Below are positions 43,238 to 52,073 of a DNA stretch of 64,000 nucleotides, in pieces. The translations under genes were made by a program, and so were the position numbers. The stretch is from Fabrea salina (Eukaryota; Ciliophora; Heterotrichea; Heterotrichida; Fabreidae), in assembly GCA_022984795.1 (NCBI GenBank), contig JALIHJ010000032.1:62001-126000 (forward strand). Reading direction: 5' to 3'. Every line of letters starts with the position of its first letter. Position 1 is the stretch's first letter. The notes under the pieces are model-generated. The model had not been told where the DNA came from. It was given only the letters and a program-made list of their open reading frames with translations, and made no database searches.

Positions 43238-43900
43238 ATGAGACTTACTAAAAGAGCAATAGTTGTAGGTGGAAGTGGCAACTTAGGCAAGTGGATAGTT
43301 GACGCTTTAAGAACTAAGTGGGAAGTTACTTCTATAGACTTTGCTGCTAACGAGTTTGCCAAAGCAAACATTCTGCTGTCTGACTCAGACACTTACACTA
43401 CTCACGCAGAGCTCTGCAGCAAACAACTAGAAAAGAAGTATGACGCTATTATCTGTGCAAAGGATAGCTGCAGCCCAGGCAGTATATTCGAAGAAGACAT
43501 TTTTGAGAAAGTTGAAGAGATGCTAAGGACAAACTTAAGTCCTTCTGTGTTGACAGGACACATAGCTTCCAAGCACTTAGAAGACGGAGGCTTCTTACTG
43601 TTCACAGGGGGGTTGCTTCCTTTCAAGGACTCACTTACAGAATACTTGCCTTTTTGCCTTGCCAAAAACACTGTACACATGCTAGCTTTGAACATGGCTA
43701 AAAGGGAAAGCCTGCCCTCAGACGTCATTGTTGCAAGTGTTTTGCCTAGCTTTCTAGAGAACCCTGACTGTTCAGTCACTAACCCCAAAGAACTTGCTAG
43801 CATTATTAAGGACTGGGCAAACGGAAGCCGGAGGCCTGACAACGGAAGTTTTGCTTCTTTTAAAATGGTTGATGGTAAACTAATACCTGAATACATTTAA
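43238..43900 (+). CDS. Short-chain dehydrogenase, dihydropteridine-reductase-like
   Basis: 220 residues from ATG 43238. A Rossmann fold starts AIVVGGSGNLGKWIVDAL (GGxGxxG), with Asp ending strand 2 (TSIDFA). The middle reads LEDGGFLLFTGGL, and the catalytic helix reads PFCLAKNTVHMLALNMA, aligned with GYGMAKAAVHQL of quinoid dihydropteridine reductase. The catalytic Tyr of YxxxK is therefore Phe here, while Lys is kept. VASVLPSFLENP agrees with the family's C-terminal loop. Reduced or altered chemistry is likely. Ends in TAA, 15 nt before the next gene. Confidence 0.82.
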   Translation: MRLTKRAIVVGGSGNLGKWIVDALRTKWEVTSIDFAANEFAKANILLSDSDTYTTHAELCSKQLEKKYDAIICAKDSCSPGSIFEEDIFEKVEEMLRTNLSPSVLTGHIASKHLEDGGFLLFTGGLLPFKDSLTEYLPFCLAKNTVHMLALNMAKRESLPSDVIVASVLPSFLENPDCSVTNPKELASIIKDWANGSRRPDNGSFASFKMVDGKLIPEYI

Positions 43901-43915
43901 GTTGGAACTAATAAA

Positions 43916-45037
43916 ATGGCGTATAGCTATCTTAAGTCAGAACAAGCAGAAAACCTTCATAAGTACAACTACAGATCCCAAAACAACTCTTTGTGCTTTA
44001 AGTACTTGTTAGACCCCCTTTCAAAAGTGTTTATGAGGTTCTTGCCTAAGTGGATTCAGTAAGTTTTAATTAGTCCCAACATGGTAAGCTCCAGTTAGCT
44101 ATTCTTCATAGGACTGATTTGTAGTGTCAACAGCTACTTAGTTATGTGCTTTGACTGTGGTTTGAGTTTGGACTGCCAGCCTTCTGAGTTCTTGACTGTG
44201 CTGTGTTCGGTGCTTCACTTGTTCTGTGTTTTCTTTAGACACCTAGGAGAGAACCAAGCCTGGAAAACTGGAATGCTGAACCCAATGGCTTTTTTCTATG
44301 CTAGACAGATAGAAGCTGTTAACCTCACAACTCTAGCTAGTTTGCTTTGTGTGGTTTCTGGCTTAGGCAACTCTTTGTACTGCTTTTTGGTGTGGGTGTC
44401 TCTAGCTTTGCCTTTTTACTACTCCAACTGGGAAGAGTACCACTTGGGCTTTACAAAAATCACTCCTTTGGTAGGCACTACTGACCAGTGGGTGCTTACA
44501 GGACTGCTTTGCATATGTCTGCCAGCTTTTAAAAGCTCTTTGGACAGTCAAATGCTAGTTAACTTGATGGTGTGTTACTCGATGCTGAGTGCAAGTTTAA
44601 GGTAAGGTTTACTTAGCATCTGCAAAGTGCTTAAAGAAAAGTCCCTGAGAGTTATAAATTCAGAAGGGTTTTACTACTTTATGTTTACGATGGTTGTGGT
44701 GAGTATGTTTTCTTCCATAAAAACTGAGAAAACCAAAGAACTCATTTTGCTTTTAGGAATTACCTTTGCAAAAGAAATAGCTTCTATGCACCTAAGTCAC
44801 CTTTCAGGGTCTCTTTATTCACCAATTGAAAACCACAACTTTGTGCTGATGTCAGTGTTTATATTCAACATTTCAGTTGAAGCTTGGGGCATCCACCTCC
44901 TAGACGAGTACTCTTTACTTGTCTGTTTGAACTTTTTAGCTGCTGCGAGTTATGCCTACATGGTGCTTGAAATCACCATGGATCTCGTTAAGGAACTCAA
45001 CACCTCTGTTTTTAGAGTTTCCGTAAAATCTATATAA
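43916..45037 (+). CDS. CDP-alcohol phosphotransferase homologue without catalytic residues (three 15-nt introns)
   Basis: 358 residues from exons 43916-44058, 44074-44083, 44099-44601 and 44617-45037. Splicing creates WIHPNMLFFIGL, the conserved W-x-x-PN-x-x-x-x-x-G segment of choline/ethanolamine phosphotransferases, and about eight membrane helices follow. The active-site motif DxxDGxxARx8GxxxDxxxD should lie in VFFRHLGENQAWKTGMLNPM and the residues after it. Here the aspartates are replaced by Arg, Gly, Ala and Glu, and the motif Gly and Arg are changed as well. The fold is kept but catalysis should be lost, so a regulatory or scaffolding pseudoenzyme is inferred. Ends in TAA. Confidence 0.85.
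44059..44073 (+). other. 15-nt intron 1
   Basis: GTAAGTTTTAATTAG, phase 2, A at position 10. Splicing joins WI to HPN. Confidence 0.92.
44084..44098 (+). other. 15-nt intron 2
   Basis: GTAAGCTCCAGTTAG, phase 0, A at position 10. It follows a 10-nt exon. Confidence 0.92.
44602..44616 (+). other. 15-nt intron 3
   Basis: GTAAGGTTTACTTAG, phase 2, A at position 10. Unspliced, TAA would end the frame in the middle of the membrane domain. Confidence 0.92.
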
Positions 45038-45046
45038 ATAAGTTAT

Positions 45047-45844
45047 ATGGCCCAAAACAAAGGAGTGCTTGAAATAGACCAAGCTGCAAGCAGTGCTCGC
45101 AGAAAAAGGTCTTGGTACTCAGCGCCCCAGATAACCCTTGTTTGTTTGACTGTGGGTTTCGGAGTTTTTTTAGTGTACTTTCCAGAAAGAGTAGCGTACC
45201 TAACCTTTATTTGTTTTGGATGGACGCTGTGTATAGCTTTCCACGAAGCAGGACATGCTTTGTTTGCTAGGTATTCAGGAGACCGCTTTGTGAACAGTTA
45301 CATTAAGATGAACTTTGTGAAGTACAATGACCACATGATCACTATGCTGAACCCCTTAATGCTGATGCTTCTGCAAGGTTGGGGACTGTTTGGGGGCCTT
45401 GACTACATCAACCAAACTACCCTCCAAGTGTGTGGAAGGCCCAAAAGAGCCTTGATAGTTCTAGGAGGTGCTTTTTCTAGTTTGATCTTGGTAGCTTTGT
45501 TTACTTTGGTTGTTTTGTTTTTCAGAGAAAACATGCTCATTGAAGGAATTGCTGCTTTGGACTACTTGCTTGTGTTTTCGGTGTTGGTTAATCTGATGCC
45601 TCTTCCTTACTGCGACATGTTTTACTTTCTGATTCCTGAACTCCCAGAAAAAGCCCAGGTGTTAGTTAGCAAAGCTTTAAACCACAGACTACTGAACCTG
45701 CTGCTGTTAGTTCTGACGTACTCAGTAGTTTGGTTACTGTTCAACTACATAGACACATTAGACCTCTTCATTATGAAAACACTGTTTATACCTAAGAACT
45801 TAGTTAAGTCAGGGTTAGGGTTACTACCTAAGTTAAGTAACTAA
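45047..45844 (+). CDS. M50-type intramembrane metalloprotease-like protein
   Basis: 265 residues with about six hydrophobic helices. The zinc motif is AFHEAGHALFARY (HExxH) at about 66-78. The second M50 motif is VNLMPLPYCDMF (NxxPxxxxD) at about 184-196, so both catalytic parts are present. The N-terminus is basic (SSARRKRSW). Site-2-type proteases cut membrane-anchored regulators. Starts 9 nt after the phosphotransferase-like gene. Its stop TAA overlaps the stop of the convergent gene within CTAA at 45841-45844. Confidence 0.85.
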   Translation: MAQNKGVLEIDQAASSARRKRSWYSAPQITLVCLTVGFGVFLVYFPERVAYLTFICFGWTLCIAFHEAGHALFARYSGDRFVNSYIKMNFVKYNDHMITMLNPLMLMLLQGWGLFGGLDYINQTTLQVCGRPKRALIVLGGAFSSLILVALFTLVVLFFRENMLIEGIAALDYLLVFSVLVNLMPLPYCDMFYFLIPELPEKAQVLVSKALNHRLLNLLLLVLTYSVVWLLFNYIDTLDLFIMKTLFIPKNLVKSGLGLLPKLSN

Positions 45845-46389
45845 AGAACGTTGGTCATGTCATTCTTGCAGCCAAAGTACCACAGCATAAAAATAGGACC
45901 TGCTAGAAGCGTGTAACCTACGTAGTTGATAAACCTATACTGGGCCCAGTTATACCAGGGTTCACAGTTGTTTTTGTAGAAGTTGTTAAGTATAAGCACT
46001 AAGTAAATGTAGTTGAGCCAGGAAGCGTAAGGAAACATAATCAACAAGTTGTGACATGCAAAGGGCAAAATAAGGTGCCAAGGGAAGTAGGGCAGAGTTA
46101 AGCACGACCTTGCTCCTGCCAGCGTCACAACGTGGTGGAATACGTAAGAAAAGTTGCAAGGACCCATTCTGTCGTACTGCCAAAGTATGTAAATTGAGTC
46201 TAAGGTGTAGTAGAACAGCCCCGGACTTAAAAGCAGCCGAAATATGTGATCGAGTTTGTAGGACTTGGGAGGACTTGACTTGTACTTAGTGCAGTCTTCT
46301 TGTGTGAAAAACCTGTAAATTCCACATAGAAGCATAGGTTCAAAAGCCACCCAGGCCCAGTAGCGCCAAAAAACTGAGTACCAGTTCAT
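45841..46389 (-). CDS. TLC-domain-like multi-pass membrane protein
   Basis: 182 residues with five hydrophobic helices. Around residue 88 it reads SYVFHHVVTLAGARS, which resembles the HH motif of TLC-domain proteins (TRAM, LAG1, CLN8), and YASWLNYIYLVLILNNFYK follows. It is shorter than a full TLC protein and lacks the Lag1 motif, so ceramide synthase activity is unlikely. Lipid sensing or transport is possible. Ends in TAG, overlapping the convergent stop. Confidence 0.6.
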   Translation of the reverse strand: MNWYSVFWRYWAWVAFEPMLLCGIYRFFTQEDCTKYKSSPPKSYKLDHIFRLLLSPGLFYYTLDSIYILWQYDRMGPCNFSYVFHHVVTLAGARSCLTLPYFPWHLILPFACHNLLIMFPYASWLNYIYLVLILNNFYKNNCEPWYNWAQYRFINYVGYTLLAGPIFMLWYFGCKNDMTNVL

Positions 46390-46421
46390 CTTTATAAGTG
46401 GAAACTGTTAGTTATGTTAAG

Positions 46422-47825
46422 TCAGTGTATGTATATGAAATAGAAGTTGGTAGAAAGAATCACTGAGCTAATCACTATGATGAACCAAGCTAGGATGTCA
46501 CTAGAGTGCCAGCCTTCAAACTGGCTTTTTTGGGTGACTTTTCTTCTTGAAACTAAAAAGTTCAAGGCACCGTTAATAAACATCACAATAAAGGAGCACA
46601 AGCCTAAAAAAGCAGTCACTTTCCCCATGTCGTAAAAAAACACGTTCAGCACTAAAGGAACTGCCCAAACGCACATTTTAGTAGTCACCAACAACTGCTT
46701 CCTCGAGAATCGGTTTTTCAAGTGACTTGGCAAATAAGAAACAACGTTTTCTGAAAGCACTATAGCGTTGATTGGGGCGCTAGTAAACATGTTTAGCGCT
46801 GGAAACAAGATAACCATGAATTCCACTATTCTAGTCCAAAAAGGTCTGGGAGAAATCGAAGCGTCGTACCCACTCCAAGCCAAAGTGCTCAAACTAAGCA
46901 CACTGTACCCCTCAAAAGCCTTACTGCACACCACTCCCATAACTCCGCAAAAAACAGCCACTCCAGAACAGCCTATGATTACAGCCTTTTTGGAGTTTTC
47001 TTCTTTGTTAGAAAGACTTTGTATTAAGCTAGGCAGCACGTTGTGGAAGATAGTAGTGCACTGGAGCACTGCAATGCCTGTGGCTAAGTGAGTTAAAGAA
47101 AAGGTGCCTTCCTCTTTTGGAAGTGAGGAGTTCAAAGGCAAGTCTAGGATCACTGAGACCCCAGAAGTAACTATCATCATTCCTAAAATAATAGCTCGTA
47201 AGTAAGTCGAAGCCATCTGTATGAACTTTTGTTCTCTGATCTCTTTTAGCGTTATAAGCAAAAACAAACTTGCAACTATACAAAGCCAAACCCAGTACTT
47301 AATTCGGCATTCAGTGAGCAAGCTAGTTGTTTCGTATATGTTGCAGGTAGAAAAGGGTCCTAAAGGCACGTTGTCTAGAAAAGAAGTCACAGCTATCATG
47401 ATGTAGCTGCATAGTAGTCCGTCTAACTCAATAGTCATGATGAAACTGAAAATCTTTTTTCCGACATCTCCCAAAAAAACTTCACATATTTCTAGGAGTT
47501 CAAATTTCCTTTCACTAGAAATGTGGGGCTTGTAAGCTCCTTTGTCGAGCAAGCCTTCTTTCTTAGGAGCTCTCAAAAGGTCTGCAAAGCTGACTTTGGG
47601 CAGAGCTACTCCGTCTTCCGTCATGCTTTTGGCTGCTTCTGCTCTGCTTAAGGTCTCGATGATCATTAGCCCAGTCACTATAGAGAAAAAAGTCAGAATA
47701 GCAAGTATAGCTATAGAAGCCAGCGTGCCTATGTTTAGGAACACATAAGGAATCACCAAAAACCCACTCCCTAAACAGGTGTTTATAATCACAGCTGTGG
47801 CTTGCTTTAGGTTGAGTGACTCCAT
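46422..47825 (-). CDS. Amino-acid permease of the AAAP (SLC36/38) family
   Basis: 467 residues with about eleven membrane helices. The first reads LKQATAVIINTCLGSGFLVIPYVFLNIG, with the GxGxLxxPxx unwound helix typical of the AAAP family. TGIAVLQCTTIFHNVLPSLIQSL and APINAIVLSENVVSYL fit later helices. These carriers move amino acids with H+ or Na+. It ends at a TGA (46424-46422), rare in this window. If TGA coded Trp, the frame would run ten residues more to TAA at 46394-46392, two bases before the next ATG. The start touches the stop of the upstream gene. Confidence 0.88.
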   Translation of the reverse strand: MESLNLKQATAVIINTCLGSGFLVIPYVFLNIGTLASIAILAILTFFSIVTGLMIIETLSRAEAAKSMTEDGVALPKVSFADLLRAPKKEGLLDKGAYKPHISSERKFELLEICEVFLGDVGKKIFSFIMTIELDGLLCSYIMIAVTSFLDNVPLGPFSTCNIYETTSLLTECRIKYWVWLCIVASLFLLITLKEIREQKFIQMASTYLRAIILGMMIVTSGVSVILDLPLNSSLPKEEGTFSLTHLATGIAVLQCTTIFHNVLPSLIQSLSNKEENSKKAVIIGCSGVAVFCGVMGVVCSKAFEGYSVLSLSTLAWSGYDASISPRPFWTRIVEFMVILFPALNMFTSAPINAIVLSENVVSYLPSHLKNRFSRKQLLVTTKMCVWAVPLVLNVFFYDMGKVTAFLGLCSFIVMFINGALNFLVSRRKVTQKSQFEGWHSSDILAWFIIVISSVILSTNFYFIYIH

Positions 47826-50800
47826 TTATTTAACGGCTTGATTAAATAACACTTCTTGTAAACTTCTAGAAAACACTTGCTTGCTCAAGTTAGTTTTTTT
47901 GATTAAAACAAACTGCAGCAGAACTGAAATGGTTTGGAAAACAGCCAATTCACCAACAACTCCAAGCCCAAAAACCCAGTACCAGTTAAAGGGCTGCAGA
48001 ATTCCTGCACCTGAACCCAAAACTATAACCCCTGCTCCCAAAAGCATTCCTAAAAACCTTTTGAAGTACTGAATTGGAGGCACTTGGGGGTCCTCTGACA
48101 GGTTCCAAGGAGTCACTTGTAAGTTCTGAGTGCCACTGTGGTTTTGGTTGTCTTTATCCGTTACCACACTTATTTTGCTTTGCTTCTTAAAAGAACCCTC
48201 AATACTTGACTCTGAGTGGTTATCTTGACTTGAAGGAAACAAAGTGCAGGTTTTTGTAAAGAAGCTTCCCACAACGCAAGCTGATAAACTTGATACTCCA
48301 CCAAACACCAGTAAGTCAGCAAGTTCAGAGTGATCCACTTCCAATATAGCCAAAGCAGCTATTAAAGTAAAGTTCTTAGCTGTAAACACCCACACTCTGA
48401 AGGGTCTAGAAAGGAACTTGTCGAATCTGTAAAACACTCCTAGAAAAGGGTGACAATTTTTAAGCACTGCAGTTAAAAGAACTAACTTTGAACTTGGCTT
48501 AGGTTGGAATTCAGCTTCTTCGTTGTTGCAGGAGTCAATCCTGTTTGCCCTTACCCTCAAACTTTTTTTGTCTTGTTTCCAGCCCCATACTCCCCAAACT
48601 AAGCTTTTAAGCAGGAGTCCAGCAACTAACAGTATAGGAACTATGTTCACTGAGTCTTCACTGGGTTCTTCAGCTGAAGGCTGGACCTGTACTTGCTTAA
48701 GCAGTTTTTTAGATAAGGCAAATGCTGAAAGATGAGTGCAGTGACACACTCCGTAACTGTTCTTCAAAGAGTCATTGGTAAGTTTCCAATCCACCAGTTC
48801 GCACCCTTCTGAGCTCCAGTTGTTTTCTTTCCAAAAAGTGCAGGTAAACTCTTCTTGGGTGTTGACAAAAGGAATTGTAATGTTTGCATCGATGTCAACT
48901 ACTAAAGGTTCAAAGGTTTCCTGGGACTTGATGTCTATTAACACCAGTGAAGAGTTCACTCCAGTTTCAGTAACCCAAGAAAAGGGGTTCTTGTTGAGTT
49001 GTATATAAGAAAACACAGCTTCTGAAGAAGAAAACTCCAATGAGGAATTTGAGTAAACTAAGTTGGATTTATAATCAAGGCTGGAAGGAGGGTAGTTGCC
49101 TTTGAAGCCTCGGACCTTTTCAAAGTGACCAATAATATTAGTTGTAACAATAGAATAAGGCTCTTCGTAAAGAGTCATGTCCTTAACTGCATTCTCAGAA
49201 AACCTTTCTGTAAGGGTTATAATCAGTTTGGAATAGCCTTTTTCAGGAGTTCCCTGTTCGTTGCCTACTTCAAGCACTCCGCAAATGCACTTGAAAGCCA
49301 TCTCAGTAGTTAGCTCTTGCAAGTCGCTGTTGAAGTTATTAGGGAACTTGCTTAGTAGTTCCAGTGCAACTTTGGCTTGGTGCCAAAAGAACACTTCAGT
49401 GTTACGGGCTAGTTTAGCCAACGCCACTGCAGTTATGGCCTGGACTTCTTCTATTTGGGGAAGTTTCAGAAAACTAGACAGAACTAAACTCATGAGTTCC
49501 TCAACTATCTGAGTATCTGTGGTTTCTTCGTCTTGCCTGTAAGAACAACCCCTTCCAAAGTACCCAGGGTCACAAACACAAGACTCCTCAGAACAAGTTC
49601 CGTGCAAACAAGGACAGCTTTGGTCCTCTATGGAGTGGAGATGTTGCCCTTCCAATAAGTAACTCAGAATTAAACTATTCTGCAGAGACAACTCAGGGTC
49701 TTTAGAAGTTACTGAGTTCTGGTAAGTGTTGAGTTTAGAAGCTCCATATGTAGAGTTGGTATTGAAGCTTGGAAAGGACAGTTTTAAACTAAGTTTAGTT
49801 TGAGTGTACGCATTTGATATAGAAAAAACTCTCAGGTAAACAGTTAGGTCTTGGGAAATGTAAGGCAACTTAGTAGAGAACTCAGGAACTAACTGTCTAG
49901 TTGACAAAGGAATGAGCATTGTCTGATTAGTTTCAGTGACTTCCTCAAAAAAGTATTGGTAGTAAAAGGCATTGTGCCAATCAGGAGCTGAAAATTTAAA
50001 CTCTGTCACAAAGGACTCGCCTGAGTTTTTGTCTACAGAAAAGCTTCCTCCTGAAGGTGCAGCTACCAACTTAAAGTTTTCAGTGCACTCTAAGTCATTT
50101 GTTTGGAACTGTACATAAGCTTCTGGGCCTTTTCGGAATTTAAACCTAACCTGAGCTTGGTCAAGTGGACTTAGGGACTCTAAGTTTGAACTCCAGTTGT
50201 TTTGAGTGTATGTTGAAAACAACTTTAAGGTGTTCATTTGGGTTGGGTGGTAATCCAGCTGCAAGTTGCCCTGAGTGCTTGCTACCTTTAGCAAAGTGCG
50301 GTCTTCTGAGGTTTTTCGGCCAAAACTTACCTTTAGTGTAACGTTGTATAGCCCCTCTGACAAGCCACTAACACTGAAAACTTCTGCTTGGCTTTGGAAA
50401 AGGTTTCCAGTTTGGTTACTTAAAGACCAGGAATAGTTTAAGTTCCTTAGAGGCATTCCTAAGTCCTGGCTAAAGTAACTATCGAAAGTCACTGTGTTTT
50501 CTGACTTGGTAGTTACGCATCTGGGGTTGATTCTAGACAACAGTTGGCTTTCTTTGTAATAGACAGTGTAGTCTACGAAAGAACTTGACGTTTCATTAAC
50601 TGAGTGCCACATGTGTACTCTAAAGGTAGCCCAGTCCCCTGGTCCAAAGCTGTAGGCTGGCACTACCAAGAGCCTTTCTTGGTTTTTATCAATACTAAAG
50701 TCAGCACTTGAGTCAAGTAACTCCCACTCAAACTCCAGTTCTAGGCTAGGCTCGCAACTTTCAGCATTAGCTCTAATAAGTAAGTCGAACTCTGGAAAGT

Positions 50801-52022
50801 ACTCAATGTTTGTAGGTCCTGAGTCAAGGGCTTTGGGAGCTGAGAACTCACTAGAAGTTATGTTGAAGTAGTCCACTGCAGTCTGACCCAAAAAGTTAAA
50901 GGCCTCTGCTTTGATTAAGTAAGTCCTTCCAAGAATCAGTTCTGAAACAGGAATGTGTGTGGAGTAGTTGTTGGAATTGAAATTTAAAGTTTGACTAAGG
51001 CTGCTTTTCAAGTTGAACTCTTCTGAGTACAAAGGAGTGACTGACTCAACTACCCAGTTTACTTGGGTTATTTTTCTGCCTCTAGTTGAAGAAAGTTCAG
51101 TTGACAGGTGTGCTTGCTGTTGACACTTACTTACAAAAGGCGTTCCTGAAAGCACTAACCTAAACTCTTCGTCCTCTCCTGAAACACTAAAGCTGTAAGG
51201 AATGCTTTCTCCACAACCCACTCCAAAAATATTATTTTTGGGAATGCTGAGTTGGTCTTTGTAAGTTAAAACAGGGTTGAGTCCTAACTTTACAATAAAA
51301 TGGTTGGAAGAAACATAACATTTTGCTCCCAGCCCTAAAGCACTCAAATCAGAAAAAACACTGCAAGTTTCTGCTTGTTGAAGCTCTTTGTCAAACTCAA
51401 CCACTACTTCTGTGAACTCGTTTCTGTAGTACGCCCTGATTACTTCTGGAGCAGTGCACTCTTCCACTTCAACTTTGCACTCGAAACAACCGTCCCCCTG
51501 CAAGTCGTTACCGTCATCGCATTCTTCAGTGCCTACTTTGATTCCGTCTCCGCAAACTTCAGGAACGCAGATACCTACTACTTTGAAAGTGCCTTCTGTG
51601 CACTCCAAACAGTCCCCAGCAGTTCCTTCTGTACAAGTTTTGCAATACTCGTGGCACTTTAAGCACTCTCCGTTGTTTGGAAAGTACCCTTCAGGACAGG
51701 GGTCTACACAGGTATGCTGGTGGAGGTTCCCTGTTTTGCAGGAAGTGCATTTATCTGGGTTTTCTACACAAGTTTGGCAAGGGTCGTTGCAGACTGTGCA
51801 GCTGGTAAGGTTGCAGTTTGGCATACAAAAACCCTCACTATCAGGGTACTCGTTGGAGTCAGAGCATTCGTAACACCCTGGGTCTTGGCCTGGGCTCTTA
51901 TAGTAGCAGGTTACGCAGAAATCTGGGCAGTCCAAACACACACCTGAAGAAGCATACTCATACTTTCCGTCTTCGCAATCTACTGCGCTCACAATTACAA
52001 CCAGTCCTAGGAAGATTATCAT
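47826..52022 (-). CDS. Polycystin/adhesion-receptor-like protein with GAIN-GPS
   Basis: 1398 residues. Order: signal peptide; Cys-rich furin-like repeats (20-150); a CGDG/ECDDGNDLQGDGC module; a long REJ/PKD-like beta-rich region (190-800); an EGF-like module (CLHGTCSEESCVCDPGYFGRGC) near 825. A GAIN domain follows and ends in a GPS: CTFWKENNW, then CHCTHLSAFALSK near 1140. Autoproteolysis would occur at HL-S. Then come about five membrane helices. PLAT and channel domains of true polycystins are absent. Surface adhesion or recognition is inferred. Ends in TAA touching the permease start. Confidence 0.85.
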   Translation of the reverse strand: MIIFLGLVVIVSAVDCEDGKYEYASSGVCLDCPDFCVTCYYKSPGQDPGCYECSDSNEYPDSEGFCMPNCNLTSCTVCNDPCQTCVENPDKCTSCKTGNLHQHTCVDPCPEGYFPNNGECLKCHEYCKTCTEGTAGDCLECTEGTFKVVGICVPEVCGDGIKVGTEECDDGNDLQGDGCFECKVEVEECTAPEVIRAYYRNEFTEVVVEFDKELQQAETCSVFSDLSALGLGAKCYVSSNHFIVKLGLNPVLTYKDQLSIPKNNIFGVGCGESIPYSFSVSGEDEEFRLVLSGTPFVSKCQQQAHLSTELSSTRGRKITQVNWVVESVTPLYSEEFNLKSSLSQTLNFNSNNYSTHIPVSELILGRTYLIKAEAFNFLGQTAVDYFNITSSEFSAPKALDSGPTNIEYFPEFDLLIRANAESCEPSLELEFEWELLDSSADFSIDKNQERLLVVPAYSFGPGDWATFRVHMWHSVNETSSSFVDYTVYYKESQLLSRINPRCVTTKSENTVTFDSYFSQDLGMPLRNLNYSWSLSNQTGNLFQSQAEVFSVSGLSEGLYNVTLKVSFGRKTSEDRTLLKVASTQGNLQLDYHPTQMNTLKLFSTYTQNNWSSNLESLSPLDQAQVRFKFRKGPEAYVQFQTNDLECTENFKLVAAPSGGSFSVDKNSGESFVTEFKFSAPDWHNAFYYQYFFEEVTETNQTMLIPLSTRQLVPEFSTKLPYISQDLTVYLRVFSISNAYTQTKLSLKLSFPSFNTNSTYGASKLNTYQNSVTSKDPELSLQNSLILSYLLEGQHLHSIEDQSCPCLHGTCSEESCVCDPGYFGRGCSYRQDEETTDTQIVEELMSLVLSSFLKLPQIEEVQAITAVALAKLARNTEVFFWHQAKVALELLSKFPNNFNSDLQELTTEMAFKCICGVLEVGNEQGTPEKGYSKLIITLTERFSENAVKDMTLYEEPYSIVTTNIIGHFEKVRGFKGNYPPSSLDYKSNLVYSNSSLEFSSSEAVFSYIQLNKNPFSWVTETGVNSSLVLIDIKSQETFEPLVVDIDANITIPFVNTQEEFTCTFWKENNWSSEGCELVDWKLTNDSLKNSYGVCHCTHLSAFALSKKLLKQVQVQPSAEEPSEDSVNIVPILLVAGLLLKSLVWGVWGWKQDKKSLRVRANRIDSCNNEEAEFQPKPSSKLVLLTAVLKNCHPFLGVFYRFDKFLSRPFRVWVFTAKNFTLIAALAILEVDHSELADLLVFGGVSSLSACVVGSFFTKTCTLFPSSQDNHSESSIEGSFKKQSKISVVTDKDNQNHSGTQNLQVTPWNLSEDPQVPPIQYFKRFLGMLLGAGVIVLGSGAGILQPFNWYWVFGLGVVGELAVFQTISVLLQFVLIKKTNLSKQVFSRSLQEVLFNQAVK

Positions 52023-52073
52023 TATTACCCAGATACTGCTTGATATAAATCTTATAGTGAAAATGGTGGATAC

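Noticed and set aside
45841-46389. Ceramide synthase assignment
   Set aside because: Only an HHVVTL-like motif is shared; the Lag1 motif and full helix count are missing.
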